A DNA stretch of 64,000 bases. Source: JACDAN01 sp963801855 (GTDB taxonomy: Bacteria > Actinomycetota > Thermoleophilia > Gaiellales > Gaiellaceae). A program made the translations under genes and the position numbers. The stretch lies in the NCBI GenBank assembly GCA_963801855.1, contig CAWDGK010000005.1:558001-622000 (forward strand), given 5' to 3'. The notes under the pieces were generated by a model that was given only the letters and a program-made list of their open reading frames with translations, was not told where the DNA came from and made no database searches. Below, piece after piece: positions 16,985 through 26,591 of the stretch; positions within the stretch are counted from its first letter, which is position 1; each line of letters begins with the position of its first letter.

Positions 16985-18820
16985 ATGGCCAAGCCTGTCG
17001 AACAGCTAGACCAGGTCGTCATCCGCTTCGCGGGCGACTCGGGCGACGGGATGCAGCTGACCGGAGCCCGGTTCACGAGCGAGACGGGGATGCTCGGCAA
17101 CGACCTCTCGACGCTGCCGGACTTCCCGGCGGAGATCCGCGCGCCTGCGGGCTCGCTGCCAGGCGTCTCCGGCTTTCAGATCCATTTCTCCGACCACGAC
17201 ATCCTCACGCCGGGCGACCAGCCGAATGTCCTCGTGGCGATGAACCCGGCGGCGCTCCGGACGAACATCCGCGACCTCCCGAAGGCCGGCACGCTGATCG
17301 TCAACCGCGACGCCTTCACCGACAGGAATCTCGAGAAGGCCGGCTACACGGCGAACCCGCTCGACGACGGGACACTCGCCGACTACCACGTCCACGAGGT
17401 GCGGCTGACGTCGCTGACGATCGAGGCGCTGAAGGACGTGAAGGTGACGAAGCGGGAAGCCGAGCGCTCGAAGAACATGTTCGCGCTCGGGCTGATGTCC
17501 TGGCTCTACGCCCGCCCCAAGCAGGGCACGCTCGACTACCTCGCCAAGAAGTTCCAGTCGCGGCCCGAGATCGCCGAGGCGAACATCAAGGCCTTCAAGG
17601 CGGGCTGGGCGTACGGCGAGACGAGCGAGGACTTCCGCGTCACCTACGAGGTGGCGCCCGCCAAGCTCCCGCCCGGCACGTACCGCAACATCCGCGGAAA
17701 CCAGGCGCTCACGCTCGGCCTGATCGCGGCGAGCGTCAAGAGCGGTCTTCCGCTCTTCCTCGGCGCCTACCCGATCACGCCGGCCTCGGAGATCCTGGAG
17801 GAGCTCTCCCGCAGCAAGGACTTCGGCGTCCGCACGTTCCAGGCCGAGGACGAGATCTCCGCCGTCGGCGCCGCGCTCGGGGCGAGCTTCGGAGGAGCGC
17901 TCGGCGTCTGCACGTCCAGTGGCCCCGGCGTCGTCCTGAAGATGGAGACGATCGGCCTCGCCGTCACGCTCGAGCTCCCGCTCGTGATCATCGACGTCCA
18001 GCGCGCCGGCCCCTCGACGGGGATGCCGACGAAGCCCGAGCAGGCAGATCTGCTGCTCGCGATGTGGGGGCGGAACGCCGAGTCGCCGGCCCCCGTGATC
18101 GCGGCCTCGACCCCCGGCGGCTGCTTCGACGCCGCGATCGAGGCGGCGCGGATCGCTCTCAAGTACCGGACGCCCGTCTTCCTGCTTTCTGACGCGTACC
18201 TCGCGAACGGGTCGGAGCCGTGGCTGATCCCGGACATCGACTCGTACCCGGAGATTCCGGTGGAGTTCGCCGATGCGCCGAACCACGAGGGCTCGTTCCT
18301 CCCGTACCTGCGCGACGCGGAGACGCTGGCCCGGCCCTGGGCGATTCCCGGAACGCCCGGCCTCGAGCACCGGATCGGCGGCCTCGAGAAGGCGGACGGC
18401 TCCGGCAACGTCTCCTACGACCCCGACAACCACGACCACATGGTTCGCATCCGCGCGCAGAAGGTGGCAGGCATCGCGGGGGACATCCCCGAGCTCGCGG
18501 TCGACGAGGAGGGCGGCGAGGAGCTGCTCGTCCTCAGCTGGGGCGGCACGTACGGGCCGGTTGCGGCAGGTGTCAGGCGGGTGCGCGCGAACGGAGGCAA
18601 GGTCGCCCACGCCCACCTCAGCTACCTGAATCCGTTTCCACGCAACACGGGCGACGTGCTGCGGAGATACGACAAGATCCTCGTTCCGGAAATGAACCTG
18701 GGCCAGCTACTCAAGCTCGTACGCGCGGAGTTCCTGGTCGACGCGGTCGGTTACAACCGGGTGCGCGGCCTCCCGTTCCGCTCGTCAGAGCTGGCCGAAG
18801 CAATGGAGGGGATGCTGTGA
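16985..18820 (+). CDS. korA: 2-oxoglutarate:ferredoxin oxidoreductase, fused gamma-alpha subunit
   Basis: The protein has 611 residues. The N-terminal gamma domain (FAGDSGDGMQLTGARF, IRAPAGSLPGVSGFQIHFSD) is fused to the alpha (pyrimidine-binding) domain, which begins GNQALTLGLIAASVKSGLPLFLGAYPITPASEI. EDEISAVGAALGASFGGA and RAGPSTGMPTKPEQADL are hallmark motifs. With KorB it oxidises 2-oxoglutarate to succinyl-CoA and reduces ferredoxin, replacing the classical dehydrogenase in many actinobacteria. The ATG at 16985 starts MAKPVEQLD. The gene ends in a GTGA overlap with a lipoprotein gene rather than directly with korB, which is unusual. Confidence 0.92.
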   Translation: MAKPVEQLDQVVIRFAGDSGDGMQLTGARFTSETGMLGNDLSTLPDFPAEIRAPAGSLPGVSGFQIHFSDHDILTPGDQPNVLVAMNPAALRTNIRDLPKAGTLIVNRDAFTDRNLEKAGYTANPLDDGTLADYHVHEVRLTSLTIEALKDVKVTKREAERSKNMFALGLMSWLYARPKQGTLDYLAKKFQSRPEIAEANIKAFKAGWAYGETSEDFRVTYEVAPAKLPPGTYRNIRGNQALTLGLIAASVKSGLPLFLGAYPITPASEILEELSRSKDFGVRTFQAEDEISAVGAALGASFGGALGVCTSSGPGVVLKMETIGLAVTLELPLVIIDVQRAGPSTGMPTKPEQADLLLAMWGRNAESPAPVIAASTPGGCFDAAIEAARIALKYRTPVFLLSDAYLANGSEPWLIPDIDSYPEIPVEFADAPNHEGSFLPYLRDAETLARPWAIPGTPGLEHRIGGLEKADGSGNVSYDPDNHDHMVRIRAQKVAGIAGDIPELAVDEEGGEELLVLSWGGTYGPVAAGVRRVRANGGKVAHAHLSYLNPFPRNTGDVLRRYDKILVPEMNLGQLLKLVRAEFLVDAVGYNRVRGLPFRSSELAEAMEGML

Positions 18821-19257
18821 AACTGCGATTGGTGCTCATGATGCTCGTTGTCGGTCTGGCCTCCGCTTGCGGGGGCGGCGGTGATGACGGTGGTGGTGAC
18901 GGCGGCGGCGCTGGCGGCGGCGGCGGCGGTGGCGAAAGCGGCACCGTGAAGATGACGCTCGACGAGCAGAACGGCTCGGGCAAGTCGGCCACGGTGGAGC
19001 TCCACTCGGGTGCGGCGTCGGTCGACGTCACCATCGAGGTCGACGGGAAATCGGAGGGAGAGCCGATTCACGTCCACAAGGGGACCTGCGAGGCGCCCGG
19101 GGAGGTCGTGCACGACATCGGGTTCACGACCGCCGATCTCGGCACCGGCCAGATCTTCGCGACGATGCCCGAGATCGCGACCGGTGAGTACGTGCTGGAC
19201 ATCCACCACGCGACGAGCGACGAGGTCGTCATGTGCGGGGTGATTCCAGAGCAGTGA
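18817..19257 (+). CDS. small lipoprotein with CHRD-like domain, inside the kor operon
   Basis: The protein has 146 residues from the GTG at 18817 (GTGA overlap with korA). The N-terminus MKLRLVLMMLVVGLASAC is a lipoprotein signal with the acylated Cys at 18. It is followed by a flexible Gly/Asp linker of about 25 residues. The domain contains VELHSGAASVDVTIEV, then PIHVHKGTCEAPGEVVHDIG, then LDIHHATSDEVVMCGVI. The paired His residues and two Cys recall CHRD or copper-binding cupredoxin-like extracellular domains. It overlaps the next membrane-protein gene by GTGA. Its place between KorA and KorB subunits is unexpected; a role in electron transfer is only a guess. Confidence 0.8.
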   Translation: MKLRLVLMMLVVGLASACGGGGDDGGGDGGGAGGGGGGGESGTVKMTLDEQNGSGKSATVELHSGAASVDVTIEVDGKSEGEPIHVHKGTCEAPGEVVHDIGFTTADLGTGQIFATMPEIATGEYVLDIHHATSDEVVMCGVIPEQ

Positions 19258-19880
19258 ATCGCTGGGTGACGGCGGCGCTCGTCCTGGTGGGCCTCGGGCT
19301 GTTCGCGCTGCCGCTCGCGTTCCAGCGCATCGGCGAGCGGCCGGAGCAGGTTCGGGTGCGATTCCTCGACCGCTGGTCGGGGACGCTTCAGCGCGACACG
19401 TTTCCCGACCCGGACCTGATGAACGGGCTCGTGCTCGCCGTCGGGGCGGGCCTCGCCGTGATGGCTGCACTGCTCGTCGGCCACGGGTTGATCGGCAACG
19501 AGCAGCTCCAGGTCTTCTTCGTCGTGAGTGCCGTCTTTCTCGCCGCGCTGGCGGTCGAGGAGACGTTCGAGTTGAGCGAGACCTTCGCGGTGGCCGTTGG
19601 CGTCGGGCCGAAGCGGACGGACCTGATGCTTCCCGTCCTCGGCCTCGCCTTCGTGATCGTCTTCCGCCGGCTCCTGTCGAGATCGAGGACTGCGGTCTGG
19701 CTCGGTGCCTGCGGCGCGGCCCTCTTCCTCGGGACCGTGTTCGCCGACTCGCTCCCCGGAGATCGCAACATCGAGGATCCGCTCGAGTCGTTGGCCTCGT
19801 TGCTGCTGATGACGGCGTTCGCGGTGCTGACACTGGAGCTCGTCGGCGGCCGGCGTGAGGAGGCGGTGGTTTCGGCATGA
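19254..19880 (+). CDS. integral membrane protein between korA and korB
   Basis: The protein has 208 residues from GTG 19254, overlapping the lipoprotein stop. About six hydrophobic segments are visible: TAALVLVGLGLFALPLAF, then a periplasmic-type loop with ERPEQVRVRFLDRWSG, then four to five further helices ending LLLMTAFAVLTLELVGG. The tail is charged. I recognise no family. It overlaps korB by ATGA. The three junctions (korA/lipoprotein/this/korB) all have 4-base overlaps, so all four are almost certainly translated from one message. It may anchor or electrically couple the ferredoxin oxidoreductase to the membrane, but no cofactor motif is seen. Confidence 0.75.
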   Translation: MNRWVTAALVLVGLGLFALPLAFQRIGERPEQVRVRFLDRWSGTLQRDTFPDPDLMNGLVLAVGAGLAVMAALLVGHGLIGNEQLQVFFVVSAVFLAALAVEETFELSETFAVAVGVGPKRTDLMLPVLGLAFVIVFRRLLSRSRTAVWLGACGAALFLGTVFADSLPGDRNIEDPLESLASLLLMTAFAVLTLELVGGRREEAVVSA

Positions 19881-20908
19881 CCGAGGGAAACGGCGGCACC
19901 CCGCTCGTCCAGCTGACCGCGAAGGACTTCAAGTCCGACCAGGAGGTCCGCTGGTGCCCGGGCTGCGGGGACTACGCGATCCTCGCCGCGGTCCAGCAGT
20001 TCATGCCGGAGCTCGGGATCCCGCGCGAGCGGATCGTCTTCATCAGCGGGATCGGGTGCGCCGCGCGGTTCCCGTACTACATGCAGACCTACGGGATGCA
20101 CTCGATCCACGGGCGGGCGCCGGCGATCGCGACCGGGCTGTCGTCCTCGCGGCCCGACCTGTCCGTCTGGGTCGTGACGGGTGACGGCGACTCGATGTCG
20201 ATCGGCGGGAACCACCTGATCCACGCGCTCCGGCGGAACGTGAACATCAAGATCCTGATGTTCAACAACCAGATCTACGGGCTGACGAAGGGGCAGTACT
20301 CGCCGACCTCGCCCCTGGGAACCCGCAACAAGACGACACCGTTCGGCTCGCTCGACCACCCGTTCAACCCGGTCTCGCTGGCGCTGGGCGCCGAGGCTTC
20401 CTTCGTTGCGCGGTCGATCGATACCGACCGTGCGCACCTGACGGAGATCCTGCGGCGGGCGGCCGCGCACAAGGGCTCGGCCTTCGTCGAGATCTACCAG
20501 AACTGCAACGTCTACAACGACGGCGCCTTCGACGCGGTGCGGGACCAGAAGGAGAACCGGATCCTCCTGGAGCACGGCGAGCCGATCCGCTTCGGCGGGG
20601 AGGGCGAGACGATCGAGCGGGGCGTGGTGGTGCGGCCGGGCGGCGGTGTGGAGATCGTGGACGTGGCGTCGGTCGGCGAGGACGCGCTACTACGGCACGA
20701 CGAGAGCGCGGAGGATCCGTCTCTGGCGTTCTCGCTGTCGCGGCTGTCGCACACGCCGGTGGGCCCGACGCCGCTCGGAATCTTCCGAGCAGTCGACCGC
20801 CCGGTCTACGACACGCTGATGGCGGAGCAGATCGAGGTCACGAAGCGAGAGCTGGGCGAGGGCGATCTGGCGAAGCTGCTCCACGCCGGCGATACCTGGG
20901 CCATCTAG
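19877..20908 (+). CDS. korB: 2-oxoglutarate:ferredoxin oxidoreductase, beta subunit
   Basis: The 343-residue TPP-binding subunit has RWCPGCGDYAILAAVQ near the N-terminus (FeS/TPP region), FISGIGCAARFPYYM with MHSIHGRAPAIATG, the thiamine-diphosphate motif VTGDGDSMSIGGNH with FNNQIYGLTKGQYSPT, and NCNVYNDGAF. This is the standard KorB order. It partners KorA. The C-terminal part is longer than in minimal homologues and has a variable region after residue 250. The gene ends in TAG next to an unusual low-confidence stretch. Confidence 0.93.
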   Translation: MTEGNGGTPLVQLTAKDFKSDQEVRWCPGCGDYAILAAVQQFMPELGIPRERIVFISGIGCAARFPYYMQTYGMHSIHGRAPAIATGLSSSRPDLSVWVVTGDGDSMSIGGNHLIHALRRNVNIKILMFNNQIYGLTKGQYSPTSPLGTRNKTTPFGSLDHPFNPVSLALGAEASFVARSIDTDRAHLTEILRRAAAHKGSAFVEIYQNCNVYNDGAFDAVRDQKENRILLEHGEPIRFGGEGETIERGVVVRPGGGVEIVDVASVGEDALLRHDESAEDPSLAFSLSRLSHTPVGPTPLGIFRAVDRPVYDTLMAEQIEVTKRELGEGDLAKLLHAGDTWAI

Positions 20909-21690
20909 CTAGTCGCGTCGCAGGAACGCGGCGACGATGACTGGAGCCTGCCTCGTTGCTTGTCCATTCCGAGAGGCCGAGGTCTTGCCAGAGGATGACC
21001 CGCTCACGGAAAGGTCCACAGCCCGCGCCCTCGCGATGAACGACCTAGCAGCGGTCCACGTTCGACCCACGGAACGAACCGGACGGCGTTCTACTGGAAT
21101 CGCCTCGGCATCTCCGACTTCACCGAGGCCGGCCTTCTCCTTAACGACACGGCAGACGTTTCCGAGGTCAAGCCGTGCGTCAGATCGCTCGGCGACGAGG
21201 CACGAGCAACACAACGTTTTCTGGCGGACCAGCAAGAGACGCCGCAGACGAGTCAGGACCCGCAGCAAGGCGAACTGTCCGAGCACCAGCATCCGGCCTC
21301 GAAGATCGCCCCGGCTGACCGAGTCTGCGCCGGCGGATGCAGCGCTTCGACTGGCGCAACGCCGTGCTTGGAACTCTCTTGGGCCTTGTTCTGCGCGCAC
21401 TTGTGCCAGCGGAAGTCGTTCGCGACGTGCTGGGAATGGTCGGCCGGGGGCTGGCAGGGTTTTTCGGTGTGGATATCCCCGAACTACCTCCTGGAGACGA
21501 GGGTTAACGAAGGGCCACAGGCGGGTCGAACGCCCCGGGCACTTCCCCCAACCCGGCCCAGACTTCCCCGTAAACCAGCGTGACGACTTGACTAGTCGCC
21601 CGAAGCGGGGACACGTTCCGCTCCCGGCGCAGACCGCTTCCGACAGGCTCTCGCGGCAGTAGCTGCTCCAATCCGAAATAACATGGGTGC
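20909..21690. other. 780-base region without a confident gene
   Basis: Composition is less GC-rich and the codon bias is weak here. One plus-strand frame is open without a start from 20999 to about 21583. It reads TNRTAFYWNRLGISDFTEAG and LLLNDTADVSEVK before turning Gln/Ser-rich. A short hydrophobic ORF (21337-21507) lies in another frame. The two may be pieces of one broken gene. Antisense frames are long but look like shadows. The region abuts the Fic gene and may belong to the same transferred segment. Confidence 0.4.
21337..21507 (+). CDS. possible small hydrophobic protein or gene remnant
   Basis: A 56-codon ORF from ATG 21337 to TAA reads MQRFDWRNAVLGTLLGLVLR, then ALVPAEVVRDVLGMVGRGLAGFFG, ending in IPELPPGDEG. 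It has one hydrophobic segment and a normal acidic tail, and looks like the C-terminal end of a membrane-anchored protein. No ribosome-binding site is clear. An open frame upstream in another phase may be the missing N-terminal part, joined by an indel near 21330. No family was recognised. Confidence 0.35.
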   Translation: MQRFDWRNAVLGTLLGLVLRALVPAEVVRDVLGMVGRGLAGFFGVDIPELPPGDEG

Positions 21691-23159
21691 ATGACGGATC
21701 CGATCGAGCCCGCTGGCGATTTAGCGGAGTCAGCGTCTCCCGAATTCGAAGATACCGCGAGACTCGACGCGCTCTACAAGCCGTTCCCGTCCTTCGCGGA
21801 TTGGGAACAGGTGCCGCCCCGCCGGGAGGCATGGCACAAACGCGTTCGCGAACTGACATCGGCCGCCGGTCGTCTCGACGCTGAACGCCGCCAACAGGCG
21901 ACGGAGATCGCCGTGCGCGCCGCTGCGTTCGACACAGGGGCCATCGAAGGGCTCTACACAACAACTCGCGGCCTAACGATGAGCGTTGCTCAAGGAGACG
22001 TGGATTGGGAACGGGACATCGCCACGGTGGGGCTCGATGTGGCGGCCGCGTTCGCCGCTCAGCTCGATGCTTACCGCTCGGCTACGACCGACCTCGCCGC
22101 CGATGCTCTTCCCGCGAGTCAAGCGTGGATTCGTGAGCTTCACGCGACGGTCACTGCGGCGCAGAAGGGCTACACGGTCCAGACACCGGACGGTTCGCGA
22201 TCGGCTCCGTTGACGCATGGCGCCTACAAGGACCTCGCGAACCACGTTCTGCTAGAGGACGGCACCGTCCACGCCTACGCGCCAGTCATGGACACCGCGC
22301 CCGAAATGGAACGTTTCGTTGAGGAATTGGCCTCTGCGGCGTTCGCAAAAGCGCATCCGATTGTCCAGGCGGCATATGCACACTACGTTCTCGTCGCTAT
22401 CCATCCGTTCGCGGACGGGAACGGTCGTGTGGCCCGCGCGCTCGCGTCGGCCTACCTCTACAGGGGTGGGGAGGTCCCGTTTCTCGTGTTCGCCGACGAG
22501 CGAATCGCTTACTTCGAGGCGCTGAGCGCAGCCGACGGACGAGCATTTCGCGGACTTCAACGGTTTCGTCGCCGACGCGTCTACTTGCCGCGCTCGCGCT
22601 GGTTGCGGACTCGGCTCGCGCGCTTGAGGCGCCCTCGCTCGAAGCCGCAACGGAGCGGTACTCGCGCCTGGTCACCGTGCAACCGGGCGTAACACACACG
22701 GATCTAGACCAGGTGGCCAACCGACTCGTCGGTCAGGCAACAAACCTGTTAACCGAGATCGTCGCGCCACTCGAAGAGAGGGGGATCGGCACGAGCGTTG
22801 CGAGCGGCAATGGCGTCGGCGTTGGGCCGCCTGATGGGTACCGATCCATTATTCAAAACGCCAGTTTTCTGCACCTTTCCTTCGCGACGCCCGGCCCCGC
22901 TAAAGCGACGCGCCGCCTTCAACTGACGGCGGTGCTCGCGGTCTCACGCGACGCTGATGCAGATCTGTTTCAACTCATCGTCTCGAACGGCATGCCGGGC
23001 GCGAGCTTTTCGCTCCAGGAGGTTCATCCAACCCTCACCGGCGCGGCTGAGCAGCGCCTTCGTCTGGTCTTGAGCAGGATCGTGGCGATCGAGATAGACG
23101 CGCTCGTCGAGGCCGCTCGTGCTGCCCTCACAGCGTCGGGCTACCCCGTTTCGAACTAG
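21691..23159 (+). pseudogene. Fic domain protein (AMP transferase-like), two frame breaks
   Basis: From ATG 21691 the protein has a helical N-terminal part with the inhibitory-type motif TGAIEG (T/SxxxEG pattern) near residue 82, then the complete Fic core HPFADGNGRVAR near residue 245. After SAADG the frame is lost. A short piece in a second frame (EHFADFNGFVADAS, near 22541) and a long C-terminal piece in a third frame (from 22580: LAALALVADSARALEAP, then YSRLVTVQPGVTHTD) complete a protein of about 490 residues. Fic enzymes transfer AMP or similar groups to target hydroxyls. The motif suggests self-inhibition through an internal helix. AT content is higher than in the neighbours, which fits transfer. 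No separate antitoxin is seen. Confidence 0.75.
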
Positions 23160-23266
23160 CGCTTAGTCGGCTCTACCCCGCCGCGCAGGCTAAAAGCGCG
23201 CACGGCGACTATCGCCCAGGGGGTCGGTCGCTAAGAGAAAGGCTGGAGCCTGATGTCCGTGGGGTG

Positions 23267-24892
23267 CTAGAGGACATTCAGGCCGAGTCCGCCCGTGCCA
23301 GCGGCTTGCGGGTCGACGAGCAGCGTGTAGGTGCCGGCGACTGGGAGGCGTCGCGCTCAGGGTTCCGCCGTTCGTGCCCGCTAGGCCTGACGCCAGCGGG
23401 ACTCCGTCTGGCTTCTTGATCAGCAGCGTCGTCGAGCAGCACGTTGACGGGCCGATGGTTACTCCCGTTGCTCGGATCGTCACTCGCTGGCCTGCGGTGC
23501 CCGCGAAGGTCAGGACTGCGTTCTGGCCCGGCGTGGTGAAGGTCAGGCTCGCCGGCGGGCCGCCAACCGTCAGCGAGCCTGTCAGGTCTGGCGGGACTTC
23601 GTACATCTGGAGGGTGGCCGAGCCGATGTCTGTGCCCGACGGGTCGACCAGGATCGTGTAGGTGCCGCTCGCCGGCAGGGTCTTCGTGTCGACGAAGCCG
23701 CCGTTCGTTCCGAACAGGGTTGGCGTCACGAGGATCGAGCCGTCCGGCTTTGCGATCGAGACCTTTGCCGAGCAGCAGGTCGAGGTTCCCATCGTCACGC
23801 CGCTCAGCTTCAGGCTCACTCGCTGGCCGGCCAGGCCGGCGAACGTCACGGCTGCGTTCTGGCCGAGCGAGCTCGTGCTCACCGTCAGCGGCGCGCCGCC
23901 CGGGGTGATCGAGCCCGTCACATCCGGCGGGACGTCGTAGATCTGGAGCGTTGCCGAGCCCGCGTCCATGCCTTGCGGGTCGACGAGGAGCGAGTACATC
24001 CCGGACGTCGGCAGCTTCACCGTGTCGAGGAGGCCGCCGTTTCGGCCCATCAGCACCGGCTGGCCGAGCGCCGACGATTCCGAGCTTCAGCGAGCAGCAC
24101 GTCGACGAGCCGATCGTGACTCCGCTCGCCCGGACCGCCACTCGCTGGCCGGCCGAGCCCGCGAACTGCACGACCGCGTTCTGGCCCGGCACCGACCCGG
24201 CCGAGACCGTGACCGGCGGGCCGCCCGGCGATGCCGAGACAACGGGATCCGGAGGAACGTCGTACAGCTGCAGCGTCGCGGAACCGACGTTCATCCCCGC
24301 CGGGTCGACCAGGATCGTGAACGCCCCATCCCTGGGCAGCACCTTCGTGTCCACGAAAACGCCGTTCGTCCCGACGATCGTCGGTCCCACGAGACCCGGG
24401 ATCGACACGTTCGCCGAACAGCAGGTCGAGGTGCCCATCGCGACTCCGCTCACTTTGAGGCTGACCCGCTGCCCGGCCAGCCCGCTGAAGGAGAAAAGGG
24501 CGTTCTGGCCGGGCACCGGGCCCGTCGTGGTGGACACGGGAGGGCCGCCGGGAGAAATCGAGCCGGTCACGTCGGGCGGCACGTCGTACAGCGTCAGCTT
24601 CAGGGAGCCGACGTCGGAGCCCTGGGGGTCGACGATGATCCGGTACACGCCGTCCTGGGGCAGCGTCTTCGTGTCGATGAAGCCGCCGTTGCGCCCGAAC
24701 GGCATCGGCGAGAGCCACTCGGGGCCGCCGACCGAGAGGAACGAGATGCGCAGCGAGCAGCACGGCGAGCTGCCCACCGCGACATCCGAGACCTTGAGCG
24801 CGATGCGCCGTCCTCCGGTGCCCAGGAAGCTCAGCATCGGGTTCTCGCCCGGGGCCGAGACGTTGACGGTGACCGGCTCTCCGCCGGGCTCG
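23267..24892 (-). repeat. five tandem protein repeats with a double cysteine
   Basis: The units lie at about 24553-24892, 24228-24552, 23903-24227, 23564-23902 and 23267-23563. Each begins GG(P/E/A)P, continues with PGQNA and AGQRV, then (T/P)CCS, GTNGGF(V/I)DTKTLP, ILVDPxGxD and ends LYDVPPDVTG. They look like an extracellular beta domain, related in layout to pre-peptidase C-terminal domains. The vicinal Cys pair is kept in all five. Confidence 0.8.
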
Positions 24893-26493
24893 ATCGACTG
24901 GTGCTGGACGGCCATACCGGAGACCGAATGTGTGTCCGAACCGCCGGCCGCGTCCGCGCTCGCCACGACCGTCAGCGGTGCTCCGGCGTTCGGCGTGTAC
25001 GAGCCCGTATAGAGCCCGTCACCCCTCGGGGTCAGCTCGACCGGCAGGCCGTTGACCGCGAGGCTGGCCGAGACTCCCGAAGCCTCGGCGCACCGGGTTG
25101 CGATCACACGGATCTCGAGCGGATCGCCGGCGCGCGCCTCGAAGCCGTTCGCCGGCGACTCGAGCCAGACTCGCGCCCGGTCCGCGCAGCGCACCGCGGT
25201 GTTCGCGTTGAGCCGCCCGCCCGTTCGCACCGCATCCTCGAGTCCGGCGTCGTCGACTCCGCGGAGGAGCAGAGCCTTGAGGCCGACTCCGCTCGCGGCC
25301 GGGAAGCGCGCCTTCGCGAGCGCGGCCGCACCGGCGACATGCGGAGCCGCCATCGACGTCCCGTCCGAGTGGCGGTAGCCGCCGCCCGGCCAGGTCGAGT
25401 AGACGTTCGTGCCGGGCGCGGCGAGGTCGACCTCCGCCGCCCCGTAGTTCGAGAACCACGCCCTGCGGTCGAACTGGTCGGAGGCCGCAACCGAGATCAC
25501 GTTCGGAGCGTCGTAGCCGGCCGGGTACACCGGCGCCTCGTCGTTGTCCGAGAAGTCGTTGCCGGCGGCGGCCACGAACAGCGAGCCCGAGGAATCGGCC
25601 GTCCGAATCGCGTCGAGCATCGCCTGGGAGAAGCCGTCGCCGCCGTAGGAGTTGTTCGTGATCTGGGCGCCCATCGACGACGCGTAGAGGATCGCGCGCA
25701 GCGCGTCGGCCGCCGTCCCCTCGCCGTTCGCGCCGATGAACTTCAGCGGCATGATCCGCACCCGCCAGGCGACGCCGACGACGCCCTGGAGTCCTGCCTG
25801 GCGCCGATCGTCCCGGCCACGTGCGTCCCGTGGCCGTTGTCGTCCATCGGGTCGTTGTCGTTCCCGGCGAAGTCCCAGCCGCGCCAGTCGTCGACGTAGC
25901 CGTTGCCGTCGTCGTCGACGCCGTTGGCGGCAGCCGGCGCAGTCCTCGCCGGGGTTCGTCCACATCTGCGCGGCGAGATCCGGGTGCGTGTAGTCGACGC
26001 CGGTGTCGATCACGCCGACGACGACGTCGGAGCTTCCCTGCGAGACCTGCCAGGCCTCGAGGGCGTCGATGTCGGCGTCGGGGCTTCCGGGGATGCCGCC
26101 GACTGCCTGGCCAAAGTTGTGCAGCCCCCAGAGCTGGTGAAAGCCGGGATCGCCGGGATCACCATGGCTGGAGGCTCGAAGGACGAAGTTCGGCTCGACG
26201 AAGTCGACGCGCGGGTCTCGCTCCAGCGCGCGGCGCGCTTCGACCATGTGTGTCGCCGGCACCGACGCGAGGACGCCGTCGATCCGGCCGAACCGGCGCG
26301 TCACCTTGCCGGAATGCCCAGAGAGCGCGAGGCGCTGCTGGGCGAGCGAGACGCCCTCCTTGAAGCCGACGATCAGCTCGCCGGACACGTACGGGCGGTT
26401 GGAGCTCGGCTGGCGTCGATCGTCTACAGGTCGCCCTGCCGCCGGTGCGACCAGCATCAGGCCGACTAGAGCGATCAATGCCGTTCTCGACAC
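23267..26493 (-). pseudogene. secreted subtilisin-like serine protease with C-terminal CC repeats, frame breaks
   Basis: GTG at 26493 follows GGGAGG and starts a signal peptide (SRTALIALVGLMLVAPAAG). An inhibitor-like propeptide (GELIVGFKEGVS) precedes the S8 domain: Asp in GVIDTGVDYTHPDL, His in NGHGTHVAGTIGA, and Ser in DGTSMAAPHVAG. Five repeats of about 108 residues follow, each with an S-T-CC-S motif. Four frame changes are needed: near 25932 and 25798 (the His segment lies between them), near 24075 and near 23345. With them repaired, the protein is about 1,075 residues and ends LGLNVL at 23267. Without repair the active site is lost, so either the assembly has indels or the gene is inactive. 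Confidence 0.75.
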
Positions 26494-26530
26494 GCCGAAC
26501 CTCCCGACTCCAGGGCGTGCCGCTCCGCCG

Positions 26531-26575
26531 ATTAAAAAACCGTTGGAGCCCGCCGGGGTCGCGGCGGGCTCCAAC
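26531..26575 (-). terminator. rho-independent terminator after the Flp pilin gene
   Basis: A 13-base perfect stem, GTTGGAGCCCGCC, with an 8-base loop is followed on the minus strand by GTTTTTTAAT. It lies 17 bases after the pilin stop and is the clearest terminator of the window. Confidence 0.85.
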
Positions 26576-26591
26576 TAGTTGTCCTTCGGAT

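Noticed and set aside
20909..21964. A 351-codon minus-strand frame over the region next to the Fic gene
   Set aside because: It overlaps the Fic start, is Cys/Arg-rich and has no family-like motif.
23968..25899. A 640-codon plus-strand frame over the subtilase
   Set aside because: It is Arg/Asp-rich and antisense to catalytic motifs; no ribosome-binding site.
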